This document shows, in pieces, positions 43,379 through 51,921 of a stretch of 64,000 nucleotides of DNA; the first letter of the stretch is position 1, and the number at the start of each line of letters is the position of its first letter. The notes under the pieces are model-generated. The model was not told where the DNA came from. It did not search any database and was given only the letters and a program-made list of their open reading frames with translations. Position numbers and translations under genes: made by a program. The DNA comes from Paenibacillus pinistramenti (lineage in GTDB: Bacteria; Bacillota; Bacilli; Paenibacillales; Paenibacillaceae): positions 62,001 to 126,000 of the forward strand of contig NZ_VAWG01000011.1 in the NCBI RefSeq assembly GCF_005869875.1, read 5' to 3'.

Positions 43379-44455
43379 ATGAAAGAATCTGCTGTGAACC
43401 ATATTGATTTATCAAGTATTCAATCTGCGGTAACTTCCGGCGATCTTCGTTTAACCCGGTGGAAGGAAGAGAATAAGCTGCTTCAGCTGTTCTCTTCTTA
43501 CCCCATCGAAGAATGGAACGAAGGCGTGAACCGGCTGCAAGATGAAGTGATGAGGCAGGCCACTATCATTTGTGAGCGGCAATTGGCGGAGGCGGGCGCG
43601 GGAGATCCTCCCGTCCCCTTCGCTTTTGTTCTTTTTGGAAGCGGGGGGCGCTGTGAGCAGACGTCCTGGAGCGATCAGGATAACGGCTTGATTTATGCAG
43701 ACGGAGGCGGCACTGAGGCTCAGCAATATTATGAGAAGTTCGGGGAGCAGTTATCCAATCTGCTGGTGGACATCGGATATCCTCCCTGCAGAGGCCGGGT
43801 TATGGCTTCTAATCCGATGTGGAGGCTGAGTCTAAAGGAGTGGCAGGACCAGCTGTCTGGCTGGGTAGAGACACTGAGGTGGGAGGACGTCCGATATTTG
43901 ACGATCGCTTCCGATCTTCGCTGCATTGCTGGAGATGAAGGGCTGGCGAAGGCCTGGAAACGCAGCTTCATGGATTTGCTGGGGCGCAGCGAAGCGCTTG
44001 AGGCGGCTTTGCTGGGGAATACTGTCCGCCATAAGGCCGCACTGAATGTGCTTGGACAGGTGATTACTGAACGGTTTGGAGAGCATGCCGGGGAGTTTGA
44101 TGTGAAATACGGCCTCTATATTCCTCTGGTCAATGGAATCCGCTGCATGGCGCTGTATTACGGCATAGAAGAATCCTCTACGCAGGAGAGGATCTCCAAG
44201 CTGCACGAGCTGGAGGCTTTTCCAAGGCCGTGGCTGGATGCACTGCGGAGAGCTTTTGTAAAATCCCTGAAATTCAGGTCGCTGACGAACCGGCATACTG
44301 AAGACGGGATTATCCAAGGAGACTCATACTTATCTCAAGAAACACTTAAGCAAAAAGATGTATCGAGGGAATTAAGAGAAAGCCTGCAGACGGTCCGCCA
44401 GCTGTACCGGATGCTGCAGAGGCAGCATCGTTTTGCGGAAAGGAGGCTTCCATGA
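43379..44455 (+). CDS. DUF294 (GlnD-like) nucleotidyltransferase
   Basis: A 358-residue protein. Residues 70-160 hold a GlnD-type nucleotidyltransferase motif, LFGSGGRCEQTSWSDQDNGL, with the metal-binding Asp pair. The rest (residues 170-330) is the substrate-binding DUF294 C-terminal domain. No CBS domains, so it is the short form. Family members are predicted to transfer a nucleotide to a protein; the target is unknown. The ATG is chosen for spacing to GAGAGG; an in-frame GTG lies at 43370. It lies 46 bases after amt and overlaps the DnaQ-type gene by four bases (ATGA). Confidence 0.87.
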   Translation: MKESAVNHIDLSSIQSAVTSGDLRLTRWKEENKLLQLFSSYPIEEWNEGVNRLQDEVMRQATIICERQLAEAGAGDPPVPFAFVLFGSGGRCEQTSWSDQDNGLIYADGGGTEAQQYYEKFGEQLSNLLVDIGYPPCRGRVMASNPMWRLSLKEWQDQLSGWVETLRWEDVRYLTIASDLRCIAGDEGLAKAWKRSFMDLLGRSEALEAALLGNTVRHKAALNVLGQVITERFGEHAGEFDVKYGLYIPLVNGIRCMALYYGIEESSTQERISKLHELEAFPRPWLDALRRAFVKSLKFRSLTNRHTEDGIIQGDSYLSQETLKQKDVSRELRESLQTVRQLYRMLQRQHRFAERRLP

Positions 44456-45186
44456 AAGAGCCGGCACGTCATCACGGTTTGTGGAATGCCATAAAGAATA
44501 GAACACTGCCATCTGCCATGTCATCAAAAATGGGCACGCAAAGCGCACAGCAGATTGCTTTTCTAAGATCGCTGAATAAAGGGCTGCGAAGACCCGAAAC
44601 GCTTCACATTCAGCTTAAAGAACTGAAGACGGCAGTGTTTGATCTGGAAACGACAGGTTTTCATCCAAAGCAAGGGGATGAAATCCTGTCGTTTGGTGCA
44701 GTTAAGGTAGAGGGGGCTGCAGTAAGGGCAGACGAGGGGCACCACTCTTTATCAAGAATATCCAAACCCTTGCCAGAAGAGATCATTATGCTGACGGGTA
44801 TTACCCAGGAAATGGCCGACCAGGCGCCGCCGCTTGTTGAAGCGCTGCATGGATTCATGAGTTTTGTCGAGGACCGGGTGCTGATTGCCCACTGCAGCGG
44901 GCATGATAAAGCTTTTTTGGATCTGGCCTTATGGAAAACATCCAAGGTCCAGCTCAGCCACAGGGTGCTGGATACGATGATGATCGCACAGCGGCTGCAT
45001 TCCGGCAGCCAGATAGCGAGTCTGGACGACTGGCTGGGATATTACGGGATTCCGGTTACCCGGCGGCATAACGCGTTAGAGGATGCCAAAATGACGGCGC
45101 ATTTATGGATTGCTTTAGTGGACCAACTTCGTGAGAAAGGTGTAAATACGCTTGGAGATCTGTATGTTTATCTCAGTCACTCTTAA
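44452..45186 (+). CDS. DnaQ-type 3'-5' exonuclease
   Basis: A 244-residue DEDD exonuclease. ExoI FDLETTGF is near residue 65, ExoII HCSGHDKAFLDLAL near 155, and ExoIII HNALEDAKMTAHL near 205; the His marks the DEDDh group, as in the PolC proofreading domain. The N-terminal 50 residues are basic and unmatched. The ATGA overlap with the DUF294 gene, behind AAAGGAGG, shows tight coupling; the same two families are also neighbours in other bacteria. Its 3' end overlaps that of the opposing JAMM gene by 14 bases. Confidence 0.9.
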   Translation: MKEPARHHGLWNAIKNRTLPSAMSSKMGTQSAQQIAFLRSLNKGLRRPETLHIQLKELKTAVFDLETTGFHPKQGDEILSFGAVKVEGAAVRADEGHHSLSRISKPLPEEIIMLTGITQEMADQAPPLVEALHGFMSFVEDRVLIAHCSGHDKAFLDLALWKTSKVQLSHRVLDTMMIAQRLHSGSQIASLDDWLGYYGIPVTRRHNALEDAKMTAHLWIALVDQLREKGVNTLGDLYVYLSHS

Positions 45187-45691
45187 AGACATCGGCCTGG
45201 CTCTGTATGCTCAGCTTAAGCAGAGTATATTCTCCGCTTTCCCCTGATTCAACTCCGTAGAAGGAGAAATGAGGGGGATTTTTATGTCCGGAAAAAGCGG
45301 CGTTCCTGCTGACCGTAGGAGAGGTTGAAACGATCAGATAGAGTTTGATCATAGCCCCAAACTGCTGCAGCTGCTTAAGATCTTTCAGCGAGGGCTCCGG
45401 CCCGGAGACGGGATGGCTGTGGACGATGCCTGTAAGGTCTGGGGATAGGCTGCCCGGTATCCAAACTTTGGGATCAAGCAGAAATTCTTTTCCCGGGGAA
45501 GGGGATAAATTCCGGCAGGGGAGAAACTTGTTGATGCTCCAGCTGTTCCCGCCATCAAGGGGCTTTCCAAACAGGATTCCGCACCCCTCAGCAGGATAAC
45601 TCTTTCGCATATGCTGGAGAATAGACTCCATAATCTCTTCGCTGATCTGTACGCCCAGCCTTCCTGTAGATCCAATTCCTGAATATTCCAT
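45173..45691 (-). CDS. JAMM/Mov34 (M67) metallopeptidase
   Basis: A 172-residue zinc isopeptidase-like protein. The JAMM core is intact: Glu in PAEGCGILFG (about residue 35), HSHPVSGPEPSLKDL near residue 91, and Ser and Asp downstream. Bacterial relatives process ubiquitin-like sulfur carriers, including ThiS- and MoaD-like proteins, or cysteine and siderophore conjugates. No ubiquitin-like or E1 gene is adjacent, so the substrate is unknown. AGAGGAA lies upstream of the ATG. The final 14 bases overlap the DnaQ-type gene. Confidence 0.88.
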   Translation of the reverse strand: MEYSGIGSTGRLGVQISEEIMESILQHMRKSYPAEGCGILFGKPLDGGNSWSINKFLPCRNLSPSPGKEFLLDPKVWIPGSLSPDLTGIVHSHPVSGPEPSLKDLKQLQQFGAMIKLYLIVSTSPTVSRNAAFSGHKNPPHFSFYGVESGESGEYTLLKLSIQSQADVFKSD

Positions 45692-45789
45692 AAAATTCCT
45701 CTTTTCAGGGGGTGTATGTAATGGTATCTAATCTTTAGGGAAACAATATAGACAGAATTGAATCACTCTCTTGAGAAGGAGCGGCGGTC

Positions 45790-46368
45790 ATGAAGGAGAA
45801 AATCTTGCCTCTACATACTTTAGGTGGAAAAATGGCCTTCGTCTTCATATGCAGTATAACTATTACGCTTTGGTCCGGGCAAGCTGCTGCTGCCAAAGGG
45901 ACAGGCCTTGAAATCGGAAAAACAGCTCCCGCCTTTGAGCTCAAGGGGCTTGACGGGCAGACCTATCGTGTCGAAGGCAGAAGAGACAAAGTGCTGCTGC
46001 TGAATTTCTGGGCATCCTGGTGTGAGCCCTGCAGGCTGGAGGCCCCTGACCTTGAACATCTGGCTGAAAAATATGAGACTGAACTAGACCTCTATGGCGT
46101 CAACGTTACCGCTTATGATGAAGAAGCCCAGGTAAAATCTTTTGTTGAACAGTACGGTGTGCATTATCCGATCTTGATGGACCGGAAGGAGAAGGTCTAT
46201 GCCAAGTACGAAGGGCAGGCTTTTCCTACCCAGGTGCTGATCGGCCGGGACGGATTGGTAAGAGACATTATCATCGGCCTGCTTCCGCCGGAAGAGCTGG
46301 AGGAACGGATCCGCAGGGTGCTGGATGCAGAAGAGACAGGATCAAGGCAGCCGGGCGGTGGTCCATAA
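45790..46368 (+). CDS. TlpA/ResA-like thiol-disulfide oxidoreductase
   Basis: A 192-residue exported thioredoxin-fold protein. Residues 15-35 form a hydrophobic signal or anchor (MAFVFICSITITLWSG, then AAAAKG). The active site is NFWASWCEPCRLEAPDL at about residues 74-90, with the CEPC motif; cis-Pro is in FPTQVLI. Such proteins reduce apocytochrome c or other exported thiol proteins (ResA, StoA). No ccd or resBC genes lie nearby. GAGAAGGAGC lies about seven bases before the ATG. Confidence 0.9.
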   Translation: MKEKILPLHTLGGKMAFVFICSITITLWSGQAAAAKGTGLEIGKTAPAFELKGLDGQTYRVEGRRDKVLLLNFWASWCEPCRLEAPDLEHLAEKYETELDLYGVNVTAYDEEAQVKSFVEQYGVHYPILMDRKEKVYAKYEGQAFPTQVLIGRDGLVRDIIIGLLPPEELEERIRRVLDAEETGSRQPGGGP

Positions 46369-46375
46369 CCAGCTT

Positions 46376-46416
46376 GAAAAAATATAACCCGGAGCCCCTG
46401 TACGGGATTTCCGGGT
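46376..46416 (-). terminator. Terminator of cimA
   Basis: On the minus strand ACCCGGA / TCCGGGT with an inner GGGG/CCCC-type pairing, then TTATATTTTTT. Located 33 bases after the cimA stop. Confidence 0.82.
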
Positions 46417-46448
46417 CCTTGTGGTGCCGCTCTTGCCGTCATCAAGGG

Positions 46449-48068
46449 CTAATGGTTAAACAGACCGTGGGTCTGCTCTTTGGTCTCCTGCTCAGTCTCT
46501 TTGTAGGTTTCCCCAAGCAAGGCGTACCGGATACTGTCGACCAGCGCCTCCCAGCTTGCTTCAATAACGTTTTCGGAGACGCCGACCGTGTTCCAGCTGC
46601 TGGCCAGATCGCGGGATTCGATCAGAACGCGGACCTTGGCTGCGGTAGCGTCTTTCTCGTCCAGCACACGAACTTTATAGTCGGACAGGTGCATCTCTTT
46701 GAGTTTAGGAAAATAAGTGACAAGCGCTTTACGCAGGGCATTGTCGAGCGCATTGACCGGACCGTTGCCTTCCGCTGCCGTATAAACGCTGGTGCCGGCA
46801 ACATTCACCTTAACAAAGGCCTCGGAGACGACCGGTTTCCCGGCGGTTTTTTCTACAAGCATCTTGAAGGATTCAAACTCGAATTTCTCTTCGATTTCTC
46901 CGTTTGCTCCCCTCAGCAGCATTTCCAAAGAAGCGTCGGCGCCCTCAAAGGAATAACCCTGGTGCTCCAAGTCTTTAATGTGCTGAATAACTTCTTTCGT
47001 TTGTTCATTAGCAGGATCGAAAGCGATGCCCATTTCCTGGGCTTTGGACACGACGTTGCTTTGTCCGGCCAGCTCGGATACCAGTACCCGCTGCTTGTTG
47101 CCGACCAGCTCCGGCTGGATGTGCTCATACGTTCTGGAGTCGCGCAGAATGGCAGAAACGTGAATTCCGCCTTTATGGGCGAAAGCGGAAGTGCCGACAT
47201 AGGATTGGTTGTTAGGCATATGCACGTTCGCGATTTCGCTGACATATCTGGCCGTGTTGGTCAATTGGGCGATTTGTTCGGCCGACAAAACTTCATAACC
47301 CATCTTGAGCTGCAGATTTGGAATGACAGAGCAGAGATTGGCGTTGCCGCAGCGTTCCCCGTACCCGTTAATGGTGCCCTGAATCTGGGTTGCTCCGGCT
47401 TGGACAGCGCTGAGGGCGTTGGCAACGGCCAGTTCACAATCGTTATGCGTATGGATTCCGAGCTGGGCACCTCCGAGCTTGCCGTGAATGTCGGATACAA
47501 TGGAATGGATTTCTCCGGGCATGCTGCCGCCGTTCGTATCGCACATGACCAGCCAGTCGGCACCGGCAGCAGCGGCTTTCTTCAGGACAGCTGCTGCATA
47601 TTCGCTGTTATGCTTGTATCCGTCAAAGAAATGCTCGGCATCAAAAATCACTTCAAGCCCCCGCTGCTTCAAATAAGCGATGGAATCGGCGATCATGGCC
47701 AGATTTTCTTCAAGCGTAGTCTGCAGTGCGGTGTGAACGTGGAAATCCCACGATTTGCCGACAAGGGTGGCGGCTTTGACGCCGGATTCTACAATCCGGT
47801 TCAGGTTGGCATCCAGATGGGCTTCGCTGTTCTTGCGGCGCGTGCTGCCGAAAGCGGTTATTGTTGCGCTTAATCCAAGCTCTTGAACTCTGCGGAAGAA
47901 TTCAATGTCTTTATTGTTGCTGCCGGGAATTCCGCCTTCTATATAATGAACGCCCAATTGGTCCAGTTTTCTGGCGATTTTTAATTTATCGTCGGCCGAA
48001 AGGCTGATTCCCTCCCCTTGAGTGCCGTCGCGCAAGGTGGTATCAAAGATAGATAGAGCCTTAGACAT
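46449..48068 (-). CDS. cimA: Citramalate synthase
   Basis: A 539-residue (R)-citramalate synthase-type enzyme of the isopropylmalate synthase superfamily, joining pyruvate and acetyl-CoA in a threonine-independent isoleucine route. The N-terminal TIM barrel begins LSIFDTTLRDGTQGEGIS, has MCDTNGG and LGIHTHNDCELAVAN (metal-binding His pair), and is followed by a regulatory LeuA-dimer-like C-terminal domain (about residues 400-520). The start at 48068 follows AGGGGGA and fits the family; an open frame extends to 48110. It stands alone on the minus strand, with no ilv or leu genes nearby. Confidence 0.92.
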   Translation of the reverse strand: MSKALSIFDTTLRDGTQGEGISLSADDKLKIARKLDQLGVHYIEGGIPGSNNKDIEFFRRVQELGLSATITAFGSTRRKNSEAHLDANLNRIVESGVKAATLVGKSWDFHVHTALQTTLEENLAMIADSIAYLKQRGLEVIFDAEHFFDGYKHNSEYAAAVLKKAAAAGADWLVMCDTNGGSMPGEIHSIVSDIHGKLGGAQLGIHTHNDCELAVANALSAVQAGATQIQGTINGYGERCGNANLCSVIPNLQLKMGYEVLSAEQIAQLTNTARYVSEIANVHMPNNQSYVGTSAFAHKGGIHVSAILRDSRTYEHIQPELVGNKQRVLVSELAGQSNVVSKAQEMGIAFDPANEQTKEVIQHIKDLEHQGYSFEGADASLEMLLRGANGEIEEKFEFESFKMLVEKTAGKPVVSEAFVKVNVAGTSVYTAAEGNGPVNALDNALRKALVTYFPKLKEMHLSDYKVRVLDEKDATAAKVRVLIESRDLASSWNTVGVSENVIEASWEALVDSIRYALLGETYKETEQETKEQTHGLFNH

Positions 48069-48121
48069 GAAGAGTCCCCCTTTTGGAATGATAAACATAA
48101 CGCTGTTCATTGCTCATTTGA

Positions 48122-48127
48122 TATAAT
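48122..48127 (+). promoter_or_regulatory. Possible extended -10 of dinB
   Basis: TGATATAAT at 48119-48127 is a TGn-TATAAT element, about 97 bases before the dinB start. No -35 is seen and no DinR/LexA box (CGAAC-n4-GTTCG type) lies near it. Confidence 0.4.
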
Positions 48128-48224
48128 GGTATATAAAAAAAGTAATCCCGAATAGACTTTATTGCTTTACTGTATCATGGTTTGTCAAATTTGTATAATC
48201 GGTTTTGCTTGAGGAGGGGAAGGC

Positions 48225-49511
48225 GTGAGCAGTGTAGATGAATATTATCCGGCTAACGGCAGGGTAATTCTTCATGTGGATATGAACGCCTTTTATTGTT
48301 CGGTGCACGAGGCCGAAGAGCCCGGCAAATATAAAGGAAGGGCAACGGCAGTTGCCGGAAGCGCGGAGCAGCGCAAAGGGATCATTGTAACCAGTTCATA
48401 TGCAGCAAGGAAGCTTGGGGTGAAGACCGGCATGCTCGTGAAACAGGCGCTTAAGCTGTGTCCGGATCTTATTGTCTTACAGCCTGATTTTCAATTGTAC
48501 CGGAAATACTCCAAGGGCTTTCAAAGCATCGCTTACTCGTATACTCCCCTGCTGGAGACAGCATCCATAGACGAGTGTTACATGGATATAACGGGTTCAA
48601 GACAATTCGGAACTCCGCTTCAAATTGCGGAAGAGCTTCAGCGGCGGATAGGTGACGAGCTCGGGCTTCCCTGCTCGGTTGGCATTGCGCCGAATAAACT
48701 GCTTGCCAAGATGGCGTCTGATATGAAGAAACCCAGCGGCATCACGGTCCTGCGGATTCGGGACGTTCCAAATCTATTGTGGGATAAACCCTGCTCCCAG
48801 CTGTTTGGGATCGGAGGGAGAACGGCGGATAAGCTGAAGAAGCTGCACATCTATACCATTGGCCAGCTGGCCGCTGCGGATGAAAGAAGGCTGCAGGAAC
48901 GCTTCGGCGTCATGGGCGCCTGGATGAAGCAGGCAGCGAACGGGATCGACCTGAGCCCTGTCCGGGAAGAAAGGGACAAGAATAAATCGGTAGGCCATAC
49001 AACAACTCTTCCATATGACATCTCGGAGATGAAGGATGTAGAACGCGTCATGCTGAATTTGGCGGACCAAGTGTCCAGAAGGATGCGCAGGCAGGGATTA
49101 ATGGCGCAGACGGTGCAGATCACAATCCGTACGCCGGATATGAAGACGATCACCAGATCCCAAACTCTTGCCAGTGTAACGGAAACGGCGGATGAGGTAT
49201 ATCATGAGGCATGCAAGTTGTTCCGCAGGCACTGGAAGGAAGGCAAGCCCGTACGTCTGCTGGGAATCACGCTTCAAAATCTGGTTCCGAGGGAAGAATC
49301 GGCCATGCAGCTGGATCTATTCAGCTACGAGCAGCAGCCGAGGAAAGAGCAGCTGACCAAAGTAATGGATGAGCTGAGGGATAAGTTTGGGGAAAGCGCC
49401 GTGCTGACGGCCGGGATGCTGGGAGACGATCCTTCAACCCTGATCCGGAATCATAAAATACGGGGAACATCTTTACAGACCGATTTCCTGAAGAACGAGG
49501 GTTTTGAATAG
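48225..49511 (+). CDS. dinB: DNA polymerase IV
   Basis: A 428-residue Y-family translesion polymerase. The palm motifs HVDMNAFYCSV (residues 17-27, first metal Asp) and ASIDECYMDIT (near residue 107, catalytic Asp-Glu) are intact, and a helix-hairpin-helix (FGIGGRTADKLKKLHI) follows. The C-terminal little-finger domain ends with a beta-clamp-binding-like MQLDLF segment near residue 365. The GTG start follows GAGGAGGGG. An SOS box is not visible upstream. Divergent from cimA. Confidence 0.95.
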   Translation: MSSVDEYYPANGRVILHVDMNAFYCSVHEAEEPGKYKGRATAVAGSAEQRKGIIVTSSYAARKLGVKTGMLVKQALKLCPDLIVLQPDFQLYRKYSKGFQSIAYSYTPLLETASIDECYMDITGSRQFGTPLQIAEELQRRIGDELGLPCSVGIAPNKLLAKMASDMKKPSGITVLRIRDVPNLLWDKPCSQLFGIGGRTADKLKKLHIYTIGQLAAADERRLQERFGVMGAWMKQAANGIDLSPVREERDKNKSVGHTTTLPYDISEMKDVERVMLNLADQVSRRMRRQGLMAQTVQITIRTPDMKTITRSQTLASVTETADEVYHEACKLFRRHWKEGKPVRLLGITLQNLVPREESAMQLDLFSYEQQPRKEQLTKVMDELRDKFGESAVLTAGMLGDDPSTLIRNHKIRGTSLQTDFLKNEGFE

Positions 49512-49576
49512 AATCAGGCAGGCTGGGACAAAGAGGTAATTGAATATAAATAGTTATTTCATTATAATGTACTTGA

Positions 49577-49876
<300 letters not shown>

Positions 49877-49906
49877 TCGCTGTTCGCAGAGCAGTTGATG
49901 AATGGT

Positions 49907-49942
49907 AAACACCCCTTGCCGAAGGCAAGGGGTGTTTTTTAT
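49907..49942 (+). terminator. Terminator of the ferredoxin gene
   Basis: AAACACCCCTTGCC / GGCAAGGGGTGTTT with a three-base loop, then TTTATA. Confidence 0.92.
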
Positions 49943-49989
49943 AGAAGCATAGACCGTTTTTTTATAGAATCAAGGCCGTTTTTATAGAA
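49936..49989 (+). repeat. Imperfect repeat, three copies of an 11-base core
   Basis: TTTTTATAGAA occurs at 49936-49946, 49959-49969 and 49979-49989, with diverged spacers (GCATAGACCG and TCAAGGCCG in part). It lies after the ferredoxin terminator and before the L,D-transpeptidase gene. Confidence 0.75.
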
Positions 49990-50127
49990 CCACGGGCAGT
50001 TATCTGTTATAGCAACTGGTGCTTTTGTTGTATATCGAATAGGTATCATACTGCCGATAATAGGAGAAGAAGGAAATTGGCGGAAGCCGGTATCCAAAAT
50101 CTAAGAAGAGAACCTACGGAGGACGCG

Positions 50128-51561
50128 ATGAGCAATTCGGCCTATTTGAAAGAATACGTCCGGATGCATCCGGATAACCGCATGGCCTGGTATCTGCTGG
50201 GGAAAGAGTATGAGCAGAGCGGCCAGGAAGGCAAAGCGAATTATTGTTACATACAAGCAGGAAATGTTTATGAAGCTTTTGAATCCAGCAAGACACCGGA
50301 CGAGGTGTGGAAAGAATATGCAGCGGAGCTGCTGGCTGCTTCAAAGCGCAAAGCTGCAAGCCGGACCCGGTGGCGCAGGGCGCTTGCAGCCTTGATGCTT
50401 CTGCTGCTCGTATTATCGGCCCCGCTGTGGACGGAGGCTCCTGGAGTTGGACAAGCGGCGGACGGAGGCGGGCAGGAAGATTCTGTAATAGCCTCGGCTG
50501 CCGCTCCATCCGGCAAAGGGAATCAAGGGACGGCCAAGCAGAAGAAGGGGCCGTTATTTACAGCTGCGGCGGCAGGAAGCGCGGAGCAGCGGGCAGAGGC
50601 GCTGGCCGGCCTGCTCCAAACAGGCAGCAAGCAAACAGGCAGTCAGCTGGAGACTCAGACGGTCATGCTTGGTATGGAAAGCTTGGATGGCTGGCTGCTG
50701 TGGAAGCGGGATCTGCCGCTTGAATACAGCGTCCTGCAGGACGCCGGTTCCGGTAAAACCTCCATTCAGGCGCTGAATCCGGCTTCCTGCGGCTGTGAAC
50801 CGCCTGAGGATTCCTCCTCTGTTCTCAAAAGCCAGGCTGCAGAGTGGACAGGCGAACAGGAGCTGCTGGCGGTTTTGTCCTCTGCGATTGAGCAGTTCAA
50901 GGAGGCTGAGGGCCGTTATCCGGGTAAGCTTGGCGAACTAAACCAGCCTTATCCGAACAACTGGATTGCCGGAGATGCTCCGGAGGCAGGGCCGGCCTTT
51001 CAAACCGCGCTGGCTCAGGCCAAGAGTCAGACCGGACAGTCCGCCGCTTCGAAGGCGGAGACCGGGGCATCTGTAACTGCCGGAGAGCAGACTGCGGCTC
51101 CGGGAGAGCCTTTTTTTCAGCAGCCGCTTGAAATCAAGATCGACAAGAGCAGGCATTTGCTTGCCCTGGTGAGCGGGAAAGTGGTGCTTCGCACGTATCA
51201 GGTAGGACTGGGCGGGGACAGGACGCCGGAAGGAACCTTCCGGATCACGGAGAAGGTCATGCATCCAAACGGTCATGATGACGGGGAGTTCGGCAGCCGG
51301 GGAATGGCATTGTCTGGCGGTAACTACGCGATTCACGGTACGAACGAGCCGGACAGCATCGGGAAGGATGAGTCCAAAGGCTGCATTCGGATGGCGAAGG
51401 CTGATGTGGAGGAATTATTCGATATGGTTCCGAAAGGCACTTCTGTCACAATTGGAAAGGGGATTCTGCCGGATTTGAAGCCTGGAACGGCCAAAAGGTT
51501 TGAATTTCCGGACCGTCAGGACCAGCGTAATCCCCGTAAAACCTATCATTGGCTTGATTAA
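50128..51561 (+). CDS. L,D-transpeptidase with an N-terminal helical-repeat region
   Basis: A 477-residue YkuD-domain transpeptidase that makes or edits 3-3 peptide cross-links in the wall. Residues 1-75 look like one or two TPR-type helices (MAWYLLGKEYEQSG, YCYIQAGNVYEAF) on the cytosolic side, about 86-105 form the membrane helix, and the YkuD core spans roughly residues 330-455, with YAIHGTNEPDSIG and SKGCIRM holding the catalytic His and Cys. ATG 50128 follows CGGAGGA by four bases; TTG 50077 is the alternative. Its stop abuts a small minus-strand gene. Confidence 0.9.
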   Translation: MSNSAYLKEYVRMHPDNRMAWYLLGKEYEQSGQEGKANYCYIQAGNVYEAFESSKTPDEVWKEYAAELLAASKRKAASRTRWRRALAALMLLLLVLSAPLWTEAPGVGQAADGGGQEDSVIASAAAPSGKGNQGTAKQKKGPLFTAAAAGSAEQRAEALAGLLQTGSKQTGSQLETQTVMLGMESLDGWLLWKRDLPLEYSVLQDAGSGKTSIQALNPASCGCEPPEDSSSVLKSQAAEWTGEQELLAVLSSAIEQFKEAEGRYPGKLGELNQPYPNNWIAGDAPEAGPAFQTALAQAKSQTGQSAASKAETGASVTAGEQTAAPGEPFFQQPLEIKIDKSRHLLALVSGKVVLRTYQVGLGGDRTPEGTFRITEKVMHPNGHDDGEFGSRGMALSGGNYAIHGTNEPDSIGKDESKGCIRMAKADVEELFDMVPKGTSVTIGKGILPDLKPGTAKRFEFPDRQDQRNPRKTYHWLD

Positions 51562-51699
51562 TCAGGAGTTTACCAGAATAAGAATCACCGCAAAGAAGAC
51601 GACGATGGCCCCCAGAATGGAGCCGAGCCAGATCAGCGCCTTTTTATTGACCTCTTCCTTTTTCTGATGAAGGGTTGGCGGTTTTCTCTTTGTGGACAT
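51562..51699 (-). CDS. Small single-span membrane protein, 45 aa
   Basis: A 45-residue protein: a basic, Gln/Lys-rich N terminus (MSTKRKPPTLHQKK) and one hydrophobic helix (residues 22-42, LIWLGSILGAIVVFFAVILI). The ATG at 51699 follows GGAAGGAAG. The stop codon lies directly against the stop of the L,D-transpeptidase gene, with no terminator between. The open frame reaches back to 51795 but only the shorter form has a binding site. Function unknown. Confidence 0.65.
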   Translation of the reverse strand: MSTKRKPPTLHQKKEEVNKKALIWLGSILGAIVVFFAVILILVNS

Positions 51700-51921
51700 A
51701 TGAAGCACTTCCTTCCATAAATGTAGCTTCTGATGCAGCATCCGCTGCCTGGGTTTTACACTTCCATTGTAACGGCTTTCAGACTTTTTTTCCATGAGAG
51801 GTTAAGAGGATAGGAAGGGAATTCACTGCCAATAACTTTCCTTTTGCAGCCGAAAACGCTAAACTGAGAATAGGATACTCATGCGCCTGCGGCGTACTGT
51901 TATAGAACGGAGTGAAGTGCA

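Noticed and set aside
46374-47873. Plus-strand open frame of about 500 codons opposite cimA
   Set aside because: Same frame-mirroring effect; cimA is clear on the minus strand with conserved motifs.
48128-48224. LexA/DinR box before dinB
   Set aside because: No CGAAC-n4-GTTCG-type dyad could be found.
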